From: JAABRU01 sp964505535 | GTDB lineage: Bacteria; Desulfobacterota; Desulfobacteria; Desulfobacterales; Desulfococcaceae | DNA length: 12,657 bases | Assembly: GCA_964505535.1 (NCBI GenBank) | Contig: CAZDIU010000145.1 | Span: 1 to 12,657 of the forward strand | Reading direction: 5' to 3' | Made by a program: the position numbers and the translations under genes | Notes under the pieces: generated by a model | Database searches by the model: none | The model's input: only the letters and a program-made list of their open reading frames with translations | Told to the model about the DNA's origin: nothing | Part shown: positions 7,037 through 12,554 of the stretch, piece by piece | How positions within the stretch are numbered: the first letter of the stretch is position 1 | How the letters are laid out: each line of letters starts with the position of its first letter

Positions 7037-7219
7037 AATAGGCTCCTTTCTGTTTCGGAATGCGGAACGCTGCATACGGAGTCATGAAGATTCAGCCTTA
7101 ACTGTGAATCAGACAGATGGTTCCTATTCGTTGTCCATGTCCAGATATGACAGAAAACTATGATGCGAATTAAGAGATTCTGATAAGATTTGACAACTTT
7201 TATGATACAGGAAGACCCC

Positions 7220-7258
7220 AAATCAGGCAACAGGGAAATGATGATTCCGGGAAATGGA
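7220..7258. repeat. Direct repeat bracketing the PD-(D/E)XK gene, copy 2
   Basis: Bases 7220-7246 match 5321-5347 with one mismatch. They lie about 180 bases upstream of the PD-(D/E)XK start. Between this copy and that start, a further shared TTGTCCATGTCC string (7131-7142) echoes the start region of the prohead-protease-like gene, so this may be a decayed duplicate of that gene's 5' region. Confidence 0.6.
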
Positions 7259-7313
7259 ATGAATTTAATGAGGGGAGGGACTACGGCTATTTCCGAAAAT
7301 GAATATGCCGGTT

Positions 7314-7460
7314 TTATTCCCACATGTCTTTTTTTCCTCCGTCATAGGGTTTTGCAAGTCCGTTTTTGATGAGAATATTTCCCACATTTCTGTCATCTGC
7401 ATACACTTCGGCAAGCAGCCGGAAAAATAGTATTTTCCTCAACTTTTCTCCTTTATGCAT
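7314..7460 (-). pseudogene. C-terminal remnant of a thermonuclease-like (SNase) gene
   Basis: Reading leftward from an ATG at 7460 to the TAA at 7316-7314, 48 codons end with RLLAEVYADDRN, then VGNILIKNGLAKPYDGGKK and DMWE. This matches the C-terminal part of staphylococcal-nuclease-type domains: the 'GR-x-LAEVY' strand, the 'dVG-x-x-LI-x-x-GLA' helix, then YDGGKR/K. The N-terminal two thirds of the domain, with the catalytic Arg/Glu residues, is absent, and nothing upstream in this frame resembles it. The first 8-10 codons do not look like the family and may be chance sequence. I read it as the 3' end of a deleted nuclease gene. The rest of the 7037-7545 gap contains the direct repeat at 7220 and two small hairpins. 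Confidence 0.65.
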
Positions 7461-7464
7461 GGCT

Positions 7465-7497
7465 GTGCAAAAAACCGCCTGCGCTTAATTTTTGCAC
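7465..7497. terminator. Hairpin downstream of hutH, A/T-rich ends
   Basis: GTGCAAAAA (7465-7473) and TTTTTGCAC (7489-7497) form a perfect 9-bp stem around a 15-base loop. It lies 49 bases past the hutH stop. It could end hutH transcription, though the stem is AT-rich. Confidence 0.3.
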
Positions 7498-7500
7498 TCC

Positions 7501-7524
7501 TCTGTCCGGTCTGCAGAGGACAGA
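7501..7524. terminator. Hairpin downstream of hutH
   Basis: TCTGTCC (7501-7507) and GGACAGA (7518-7524) form a perfect 7-bp stem with a 10-base loop, 22 bases past the hutH stop. No T-run follows on the minus strand, so it is not a classical intrinsic terminator. Confidence 0.3.
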
Positions 7525-7545
7525 AGTTGATAAAAGAACTATATT

Positions 7546-9084
7546 TCACCTGACCGGAGCCAGTTTCCCCACCTTTTTTTCCACTGCGGAAAGAATCTTT
7601 CCGGAACGCATGAGCCGGGTCATGGTTTCCATGTCTTTTGCCAGCACCCGATCTGTTTGCAGATGGGGAATTTCCGAGCGGATGACTTCATAAGCTGCAA
7701 AGGTTCCCTGTCCCGGTTTCAGATTGGTGAACAAATCCAATGCCTGCGCCGCGCAGAGAAATTCTGTGGCAATCACATGTTCTGCATTGCGCAGGATTTC
7801 CCGGCATTTGCGCGCGGCAATGGTTCCCATGGAAACATGATCCTCTTTGTTTGCGGAGGTGGGAATGGAATCCACGCACGCGGGATGAGCAAGAATCTTG
7901 TTTTCTGATACCAGCGCGGCGGCAGTATACTGTGCAATCATAAATCCGGAATTAAGTCCCCCGTCTTCCACCAGAAACGCGGGCAGTCCGCTGAGCATGG
8001 GATTGACCAGCCTTTCGGTTCTGCGTTCTGAAATACTGGCCAGTTCCGCAAGTGCCATTGCCATGAAATCTGCGGCTATGGACACAGGCTGCCCGTGAAA
8101 ATTGCCCCCGCTGAGATATTCTTCTGTATCAGAAAAAATCATGGGATTGCCTGTGCAGGAATTCATTTCGGTTTCCATTGCATTCGCAGCATAGCAGATG
8201 GCATCCTGGCTCGCGCCGTGAACCTGCGGGGAGCAGCGCAGCGTGTAAGCATCCTGAATCCGGCAGCAGTCTTTGTGGGAAGAAACGATTTCGCTGTTTT
8301 TTGTGATACGCAGCATATTATCCGCTGAGTTTATCTGCCCCGGATGGGGCCGCAACTGATGAATTCTCGGATCAAATTCCGTGCGGCTGCCCATCAGCAC
8401 TTCCAGACTCATGGCTGCGGCAATATCTGCCAGTCTGCACAGATGCAGCGCGTCAAACGCGGTCAGAGCCCCAATAGCGGTCATCACCTGTGTGCCGTTG
8501 ATCAGGGAAAGTCCTTCTCCGGCAAGAAGTTCCACCGGTTTCAGACCGCATTTTTTCAAAGCCTCTGCGCCGGACATCCGCTGTCCCTGCCAAAATGCCT
8601 CACCCATGCCAATCAGCACCAGGCACATATGCGCCAAAGGACAGAGATCACCGCTTGCACCCACCGAGCCTTTTTCCGGAATCACGGGAACAATATCCCG
8701 GTTGAGCATTTCCGCCAGAAAACGCACCGTTTCAGGCCGGATGGCTGAATATCCCAATGCCAGATCCTGAATGCGGAGCGTCATCACCGCGCGCACGGTT
8801 TCCTCATCCAGCGGATTTCCCACGCCCGCGGCATGGCTCATCAGCAGGTTTTTCTGCAGCGTGCAGGTATCCTCAGCGGAAATGGAAACATCACTCAGCG
8901 CACCAAAACCGGTGGTGATGCCGTAAATGCGTTTTTCCTCTGCAATCCATTTTTCAATGAGAGTCCGCACAGCAGCCATCTTTTTTTCCGCACGCGGGGA
9001 AACGCGGACAGTGGCTCCATGCCGGGCAATTTCTGCCAGATTTTTCAGTGTGAGCATTTTTGTGCCAATGGTGACGGTTTTCAT
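7546..9084 (-). CDS. hutH: Histidine ammonia-lyase (histidase)
   Basis: A 512-residue cytoplasmic lyase that converts L-histidine to trans-urocanate and ammonia, the first step of histidine breakdown. SVGASGDLCPLAH contains the Ala-Ser-Gly (143-145) that cyclises to the MIO cofactor. Y54 (YGITTGFG), the Ser-His pair at 83-84 (LMSHAAGVG), Y280/R283 (YTLRC) and E414 (SANKEDHVSMG) fall at or within one position of the catalytic residues known in the Pseudomonas putida enzyme. The Ser-His pair favours histidase over tyrosine or phenylalanine ammonia-lyase. The length is typical. The ATG at 9084 was chosen because GAGG lies at good spacing and the 23 codons further upstream are not family-like. 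No hutU, hutI or hutG is in the window, so the rest of the pathway must lie elsewhere. A long hairpin sits in its leader region at 9152-9185. Confidence 0.95.
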   Translation of the reverse strand: MKTVTIGTKMLTLKNLAEIARHGATVRVSPRAEKKMAAVRTLIEKWIAEEKRIYGITTGFGALSDVSISAEDTCTLQKNLLMSHAAGVGNPLDEETVRAVMTLRIQDLALGYSAIRPETVRFLAEMLNRDIVPVIPEKGSVGASGDLCPLAHMCLVLIGMGEAFWQGQRMSGAEALKKCGLKPVELLAGEGLSLINGTQVMTAIGALTAFDALHLCRLADIAAAMSLEVLMGSRTEFDPRIHQLRPHPGQINSADNMLRITKNSEIVSSHKDCCRIQDAYTLRCSPQVHGASQDAICYAANAMETEMNSCTGNPMIFSDTEEYLSGGNFHGQPVSIAADFMAMALAELASISERRTERLVNPMLSGLPAFLVEDGGLNSGFMIAQYTAAALVSENKILAHPACVDSIPTSANKEDHVSMGTIAARKCREILRNAEHVIATEFLCAAQALDLFTNLKPGQGTFAAYEVIRSEIPHLQTDRVLAKDMETMTRLMRSGKILSAVEKKVGKLAPVR

Positions 9085-9134
9085 GTTTTCCTCAATGCTT
9101 ATAAAAAGGTTCCGCATCCAATCTGCTGTCTGCC

Positions 9135-9184
9135 CTGAATCTGCAGTTTGCAAAAACCGGATTTTTCCAAAAAATCCGGTTTTT
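9135..9184. repeat. Left 50-bp arm of an inverted repeat, with a 15-bp-stem hairpin
   Basis: CTGAATCTG (9135-9143), 8 variable bases, then a hairpin of AAAAACCGGATTTTT (9152-9166), loop CCA, and AAAAATCCGGTTTTT (9170-9184), followed by one more T. The hairpin is the exact reverse complement of 9606-9638. Including CTGAATCTG and its complement at the same distance, about 45 of 50 positions match the right arm. On the minus strand it lies in the hutH leader; with its T-rich 3' side it could act as a terminator in either direction. Confidence 0.75.
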
Positions 9185-9292
9185 TGTTATGTTCAGTCCA
9201 TAAAATCAAAATTGACAAAGCACTGATTCGGATTTTGGATTTTTTTGTGCGCTTTCTTCATGCCTTATGATTATCACAGATGACAGAACTGT

Positions 9293-9314
9293 AACAGTAT
9301 TTTCTTATACTGTT
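9293..9314. repeat. Small dyad in the hutH-usp gap
   Basis: AACAGTAT (9293-9300) and ATACTGTT (9307-9314) form a perfect 8-bp dyad with a 6-base centre, followed by TTT. It could be a protein-binding site or a weak hairpin. Confidence 0.3.
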
Positions 9315-9341
9315 TTTCACAAACCAATCAAATGCCCGGAC

Positions 9342-9362
9342 TGCCAAACGGAAAGTTTGGCA
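9342..9362. repeat. Hairpin upstream of the second ArsR-like operator
   Basis: TGCCAAAC (9342-9349), loop GGAAA, and GTTTGGCA (9355-9362) form a perfect 8-bp stem. It ends 27 bases before the TTGACA at 9389. A different hairpin (12456-12491) stands in the equivalent place before the arsR promoter. Confidence 0.45.
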
Positions 9363-9379
9363 AACAGCAGCAGAGATCA

Positions 9380-9433
9380 AAAATTCTGTTGACAGGCAAA
9401 TTGAATAAGTATATTTCTATATAGAAATATACT
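9380..9433 (+). promoter_or_regulatory. Second ArsR-like promoter/operator
   Basis: Bases 9380-9430 align without gaps to the arsR promoter at 12492-12542, with 43 of 51 identical, including the 16-base run AAAATTCTGTTGACAG. TTGACA (9389-9394) is a consensus -35. Downstream, 9408-9433 is a perfect 26-bp palindrome (left half AGTATATTTCTAT) that covers the -10 zone, exactly where a repressor would block polymerase. The arsR copy is an imperfect version of the same dyad. By inference this is an ArsR-controlled promoter pointing toward the small open frame at 9451 and the universal stress protein gene at 9680. Confidence 0.6.
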
Positions 9434-9450
9434 GGCTCAGGCTGCCAACT

Positions 9451-9546
9451 ATGAAAAGTTCAATAATATCAGACATCGGATTTCTTGCGAAAATATCAAC
9501 AGGTTTTTATAACCGTTTATATGATATTTATAGATGGCAACTTTAG
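9451..9546 (+). CDS. Possible 31-residue small protein after the ArsR-like operator
   Basis: ATG at 9451, 18 bases past the palindromic operator, opens 31 codons beginning MKSSIISDIGFLAKISTG and ending RWQL before TAG at 9544. There is no good ribosome binding site, and I recognise no family. It overlaps an 11-bp inverted repeat (9503-9513 with 9546-9556), so the stretch may instead be a structured untranslated leader. It is listed because its position directly behind a promoter makes it the first thing transcribed. Confidence 0.2.
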   Translation: MKSSIISDIGFLAKISTGFYNRLYDIYRWQL

Positions 9547-9556
9547 TTATAAAAAC
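9503..9556. repeat. 11-bp inverted repeat within the hutH-usp gap
   Basis: GTTTTTATAAC (9503-9513) and GTTATAAAAAC (9546-9556) are perfect complements around a 32-base AT-rich centre. In RNA from the ArsR-like promoter this would fold as a long AT-rich hairpin. Confidence 0.4.
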
Positions 9557-9605
9557 AGACAACGAGTACTCTGTCAACTTTGATTTTGTGCGTTCAGCGA
9601 TACAG

Positions 9606-9655
9606 AAAAACCGGATTTTTTGGAAAAATCCGGTTTTTTGAAATCACAGATTCAG
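9606..9655. repeat. Right 50-bp arm of the inverted repeat, terminator-like hairpin
   Basis: AAAAACCGGATTTTT (9606-9620), loop TGG, AAAAATCCGGTTTTT (9624-9638) plus T, 8 variable bases, then CAGATTCAG (9647-9655). The hairpin is the exact reverse complement of 9152-9184. On the plus strand its T-run makes it look like an intrinsic terminator 40 bases before the universal stress protein start. Transcription from 9389 would therefore stop here unless it reads through. Confidence 0.7.
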
Positions 9656-9679
9656 AAATGACAGAGCACGAGGTTTAAT

Positions 9680-10180
9680 ATGGAATTTTATAAACCTGAA
9701 ATCAGGCGTATTCTGCTGGCAACGGATCTTTCCGAAACTGCCGATCGTGCTTTCGGATATGCGGCAGCAATGGCTGATGCCCATGAGGCAGGTATTGCCA
9801 TTCTGCTTGTGCTGGAAAAACTGCCGCCTGAGAGCGAATGGATGGCGGTTCTTCTGCAAGAGGCTGAAAGTATGGATGATTTGGAGAAAAAAAGCGAATC
9901 TGAAATCCTTCAGCGGGTCAAATCTTATATTGAACACTACTGCACCGAATTCAACGGTCGGTTTCCGGCCTGCCGTCTCATGGTGGAAGCCGTGACAGTG
10001 GAAAGAGGTGATCCTGCAAAACGTATTTTGCACCATGCCCATACCGGAGGATATGATTTGCTGGTCATGGGCAGCCGGGGACAGGGCCTGATCCGGGAAA
10101 TCCTTATGGGCAGCACTTCCCAAAGCATTGTCCGGGAATGCCGCATACCGGTTTTCATTGTGCCACCGGATGACAAATAA
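9680..10180 (+). CDS. Universal stress protein (UspA family, ATP-binding type)
   Basis: A 166-residue single-domain cytoplasmic protein of the Usp fold. The N-terminal strand IRRILLATDLS (about 8-18) carries the conserved Asp (D15). GSRGQG...MGS (131-145) is the G-2x-G-9x-G-S nucleotide-binding motif, followed by the closing strand IPVFIVP. The intact motif puts it in the ATP-binding group of Usp proteins. These proteins respond to stress but their chemistry is poorly defined. The ATG follows CGAGG at acceptable spacing. It is the first full-length gene of the rightward block leading to the arsenite permease, 38 bases upstream of the next ribosome binding site, so co-transcription is likely. 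The ArsR-like operator at 9380-9433 lies upstream with a terminator-like hairpin in between. Confidence 0.9.
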   Translation: MEFYKPEIRRILLATDLSETADRAFGYAAAMADAHEAGIAILLVLEKLPPESEWMAVLLQEAESMDDLEKKSESEILQRVKSYIEHYCTEFNGRFPACRLMVEAVTVERGDPAKRILHHAHTGGYDLLVMGSRGQGLIREILMGSTSQSIVRECRIPVFIVPPDDK

Positions 10181-10230
10181 GAATCTTTTTGATATTCAGG
10201 ACGCTGAATTTTAAAAAGGAGGAATTGTTT

Positions 10231-10755
10231 ATGCTGCTGAAAAGTTACCGGAAAGAGATTTTCCGGGCCAAATGCAACCCGGAGTTTGAGGCTGTGCATT
10301 GTCATGCCCATCTGGATCAGGATGTGGGTGAAGTGATCCCCTATCTGAATGCAGAACTGGGGGGATTTCAGTTTACCAGAGATCCGCTTTCCGTGACATT
10401 CAAAAACCGGGGACGGCTGATAACCATCCATCCCCGCAAAATTGCCGTCAATGCACTGAAAGATGAGGAAGAAACCGACAAGATTCTGAACTGGCTGAAA
10501 AATCAGATCAATGATGTGTGGGAACGCAGAGCAGAGATTGAACCTTCTTTTGAACCTGCGCCCCGTCCCCTGGTGTTTGAAATTCTGAAATGTCTGCCCA
10601 AAACCAACTGCAGAAAATGCGATCTGCCCACCTGCATGGTCTTTGCCGCGCAGATGGCAGAAGGTGTGAAAGGGATTGAAGACTGTCCGCCTTTGGAAGG
10701 GGAAAATCTGGAGAAATTGAAAAGTTACATGGCAAACTTCAATCTGGACTGGTGA
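10231..10755 (+). CDS. (Fe-S)-binding protein with C-terminal four-cysteine cluster domain
   Basis: A 174-residue protein. Residues about 1-110 form a domain I cannot assign, with a Cys/His-rich spot, CHAHLD (24-29). Residues about 115-160 contain C127-x2-C130-x4-C135-x16-C152 in NCRKCDLPTC...EDCPPL, the pattern of the Fe-S domain (Pfam FeS type) of the corrinoid/Fe-S protein subunit and related redox proteins, which binds one 4Fe-4S cluster. From general knowledge, annotated '(Fe-S)-binding proteins' of this sort often sit beside arsenic-resistance genes in anaerobes; a redox or arsenic-sensing role is an inference. The start at 10231 has an excellent AGGAGG eight bases upstream (10217-10222), better than the in-frame ATG at 10189. 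It is followed by a 300-base repeat region before the permease. Confidence 0.85.
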   Translation: MLLKSYRKEIFRAKCNPEFEAVHCHAHLDQDVGEVIPYLNAELGGFQFTRDPLSVTFKNRGRLITIHPRKIAVNALKDEEETDKILNWLKNQINDVWERRAEIEPSFEPAPRPLVFEILKCLPKTNCRKCDLPTCMVFAAQMAEGVKGIEDCPPLEGENLEKLKSYMANFNLDW

Positions 10756-10779
10756 TATATGAATATTTGTTTTCGTTAC

Positions 10780-10792
10780 GGGGCTCTGCCCC
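10780..10792. repeat. GC-rich hairpin after the Fe-S protein gene
   Basis: GGGGC (10780-10784), loop TCT, GCCCC (10788-10792), located 25 bases past the stop. No T-run follows. It may belong to the adjacent dispersed repeat or slow transcription. Confidence 0.35.
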
Positions 10793-10803
10793 AATGCCAT
10801 TAA

Positions 10804-11029
10804 GTTAAGGAAAGCCCTGAAAGGGCGGATTGATACAGCCCAGGCCAACGGCCTGGGAATACAGGATAAAAAATAAAATAAGCCCTGAAAGGGCGCATTA
10901 TATACCGGTAACATTCCGGAATCATTTTTTAATGTGCCCTTTCAGGGCTTGGGGATTATATTTTGGATATATTCCCAGGGCGTTGCCCTGGGCTTTACTA
11001 TAACGCCCTTTCAGGGCTTTCCTTAAGTC
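10804..11029. repeat. 226-bp imperfect inverted repeat built from two palindromic motifs
   Basis: Left arm about 10804-10900, right arm about 10931-11029, with a 30-base centre. Each arm carries two copies of the 14-base palindrome AGCCCTGAAAGGGC (10813-10826, 10881-10894; inverted at 10936-10949, 11005-11018), spaced 68 and 69 bases. Between them is a hairpin of CCCAGGCC-AAC-GGCCTGGG (10839-10857) in the left arm and CCCAGGGC-GTT-GCCCTGGG (10974-10992) in the right. The hairpin stems differ between the arms yet stay perfectly paired, which points to selection for structure or to element-level copying. Motifs of this wording are common dispersed repeats in many environmental bacteria. It separates the Fe-S gene from the arsenite permease; nothing else is visible in this gap. 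Confidence 0.8.
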
Positions 11030-11057
11030 AACAGCATTGTTACAAACGGAGGATTAA

Positions 11058-11084
11058 ATGACGGCACAGGGAGAAGAAAAATGA
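11058..11084 (+). CDS. Eight-codon micro-ORF overlapping the ACR3 start
   Basis: A strong GGAGG (11048-11052) stands 5 bases before ATG at 11058, which opens MTAQGEEK and stops at TGA (11082-11084). The stop shares ATGA with the permease ATG at 11081, the usual geometry for translational coupling. Either ribosomes re-initiate on the permease, or this is the relic of a longer N-terminus split by a one-base change. The permease also has its own weaker AGGGAG at 11068-11073. Confidence 0.4.
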   Translation: MTAQGEEK

Positions 11085-12370
11085 CAGAAGATAAAAAAGA
11101 TGCCAAAGGGCTTGGATTTTTTGAGAAATACCTTTATATCTGGGTGATTCTGTGCATATTTGCCGGAATCATCATCGGCAAGATCGCGCCCGGACTGGCA
11201 AAATATCTGGACAGAATGGCGATTTATGTGAATGATGCGCCGGTTGTTTCCATTCCCATTGCCATCTGCCTGTTTTTCATGATGTATCCCATCATGGTCA
11301 AGATTGATTTTGCACAGGTCATGGCAGCCGGAAAGAATTTCAGACCGGTTGCGCTGACTCTGTTTGTGAACTGGGCCATCAAACCCTTTACCATGTACGG
11401 CATTTCCATACTGTTTCTGGGAACCCTGTTTTACAATCTCATCGGAGCGGATGCTGTGGATTATGTCAAAATGCCGCTGGGACTGAATCTGGAGGTCGGC
11501 GCAGCGCACGGTGTGGGAACTGTGGTCATGCACGAAGGCGTGAAAATGATGCAGATTCCCCTGTGGAGGAGTTATCTGGCCGGGTGCATTCTGCTGGGCA
11601 TTGCACCCTGCACCGCGATGGTTCTGGTATGGGGATTTCTTGCCAAAGGCAATGACGGACACACCCTGATTATGGTGGCTGTCAATTCCCTGACCATGCT
11701 GTTTCTGTATGGTCCTCTGGGCGGATTTCTGCTGGGTGTGGGCAAACTGCCGGTCCCCTGGCAGGCACTTCTTCTTTCCATTGGCATTTATGTTGCTCTT
11801 CCGCTCGCGGCAGGATACATTTCAAGAAAAGCCATTATCAATGCAAAGGGACTGGAATGGTTCAATCAGAAATTTCTTCACATTCTGACACCCATCACCA
11901 TTACAGCCCTTCTTGTTACACTGGTTCTGCTTTTTTCCTTCAAAGGGGAAACCATTGTATCCAATCCCCTGAACATTCTGTGGATTGCCATTCCCCTGTT
12001 TTTGCAGACTGTGCTGATTTTCGGTCTCGGATACTGGCTTTCAAGACTGTTCAGATTTACATATGAGGATGCAGCGCCTTCTGCCATGATTGGCGCATCC
12101 AATCATTTTGAGGTCGCGATTGCCACCTCCACCATGCTGTTCGGTCTGTCATCCGGCGCATCTCTGGCAACCGTTGTGGGCGTGCTGATTGAAGTGCCGG
12201 TTATGCTCATGCTGGTGAAAATCTGCCTGAACACACAGCACTGGTTCAGAGATTTCCTCAAAGGCATGAGCCTGCCGGAAGCCCTGTCCGTAATGATGAT
12301 GGATATACAGAATCTGCGCGGGGAAATTGGGGAAATCCGGGCTGAACTGAAACAGATTCAGAGGAAATGA
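11081..12370 (+). CDS. acr3: ACR3-family arsenite efflux permease
   Basis: A 429-residue inner-membrane protein with about ten hydrophobic segments. It exports arsenite, driven by the proton-motive force. LLGIAPCTAMVLVW (171-184) contains the invariant catalytic cysteine (C177) of the fourth segment. IGASNHFEVAIAT (337-349) contains the conserved Glu (E344) of the ninth. It is longer than the usual 350-odd residues. The extra length is a loop of about 40 residues between segments 3 and 4 (about 118-163, containing several Gly/His) and a C-terminal tail (about 388-429) ending in a charged helix that could form a coiled coil. The start at 11081 was chosen for AGGGAG at 7 bases and the ATGA overlap with the micro-ORF. 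arsR follows 184 bases downstream with its own promoter. Confidence 0.95.
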   Translation: MTEDKKDAKGLGFFEKYLYIWVILCIFAGIIIGKIAPGLAKYLDRMAIYVNDAPVVSIPIAICLFFMMYPIMVKIDFAQVMAAGKNFRPVALTLFVNWAIKPFTMYGISILFLGTLFYNLIGADAVDYVKMPLGLNLEVGAAHGVGTVVMHEGVKMMQIPLWRSYLAGCILLGIAPCTAMVLVWGFLAKGNDGHTLIMVAVNSLTMLFLYGPLGGFLLGVGKLPVPWQALLLSIGIYVALPLAAGYISRKAIINAKGLEWFNQKFLHILTPITITALLVTLVLLFSFKGETIVSNPLNILWIAIPLFLQTVLIFGLGYWLSRLFRFTYEDAAPSAMIGASNHFEVAIATSTMLFGLSSGASLATVVGVLIEVPVMLMLVKICLNTQHWFRDFLKGMSLPEALSVMMMDIQNLRGEIGEIRAELKQIQRK

Positions 12371-12455
12371 TCCATGCGCATTGCTCATGCGGAAAGAAGT
12401 GGAAATCTTCATGAATACAAGGAAGATGTTCAATATAAGTGACTGATGTTGCGAA

Positions 12456-12491
12456 CTCCCGTCATATCAGCAAAAGCCGGTATCACGGGAG
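12456..12491. terminator. Hairpin between ACR3 and arsR
   Basis: CTCCCGT (12456-12462) and ACGGGAG (12485-12491) form a perfect 7-bp GC-rich stem with a 22-base loop, followed by AAAATTCTG. It ends where the arsR promoter homology begins. It could end ACR3 transcription, but no T-run follows. Confidence 0.35.
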
Positions 12492-12545
12492 AAAATTCTG
12501 TTGACAGACAATTTGAATCTATATATTCTTATATGGAAATATAAC
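12492..12545 (+). promoter_or_regulatory. arsR promoter with overlapping operator dyad
   Basis: TTGACA (12501-12506) is a consensus -35. The -10 is either TATATT (12522-12527, 15-base spacing) or TATTCT (12524-12529, 17-base spacing). An imperfect dyad, TATTCTTATATGGAAATA (12524-12541), covers the -10, as expected for an ArsR autoregulatory operator. The same promoter/operator occurs in more symmetrical form at 9380-9433. Confidence 0.65.
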
Positions 12546-12554
12546 AGGGAGAAT

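Noticed and set aside
10804..11029. CRISPR array, because a 14-base repeat recurs four times at about 68-base spacing
   Set aside because: Two copies are in each orientation, the spacers are homologous inverted copies of one another, and no cas gene is present. It is one inverted repeat.
12374..12442. A 22-codon frame just after the ACR3 stop (starts MRIAHAERSG)
   Set aside because: A passable GAGGA precedes it, but the frame is short, has no known family, and would arise often by chance.
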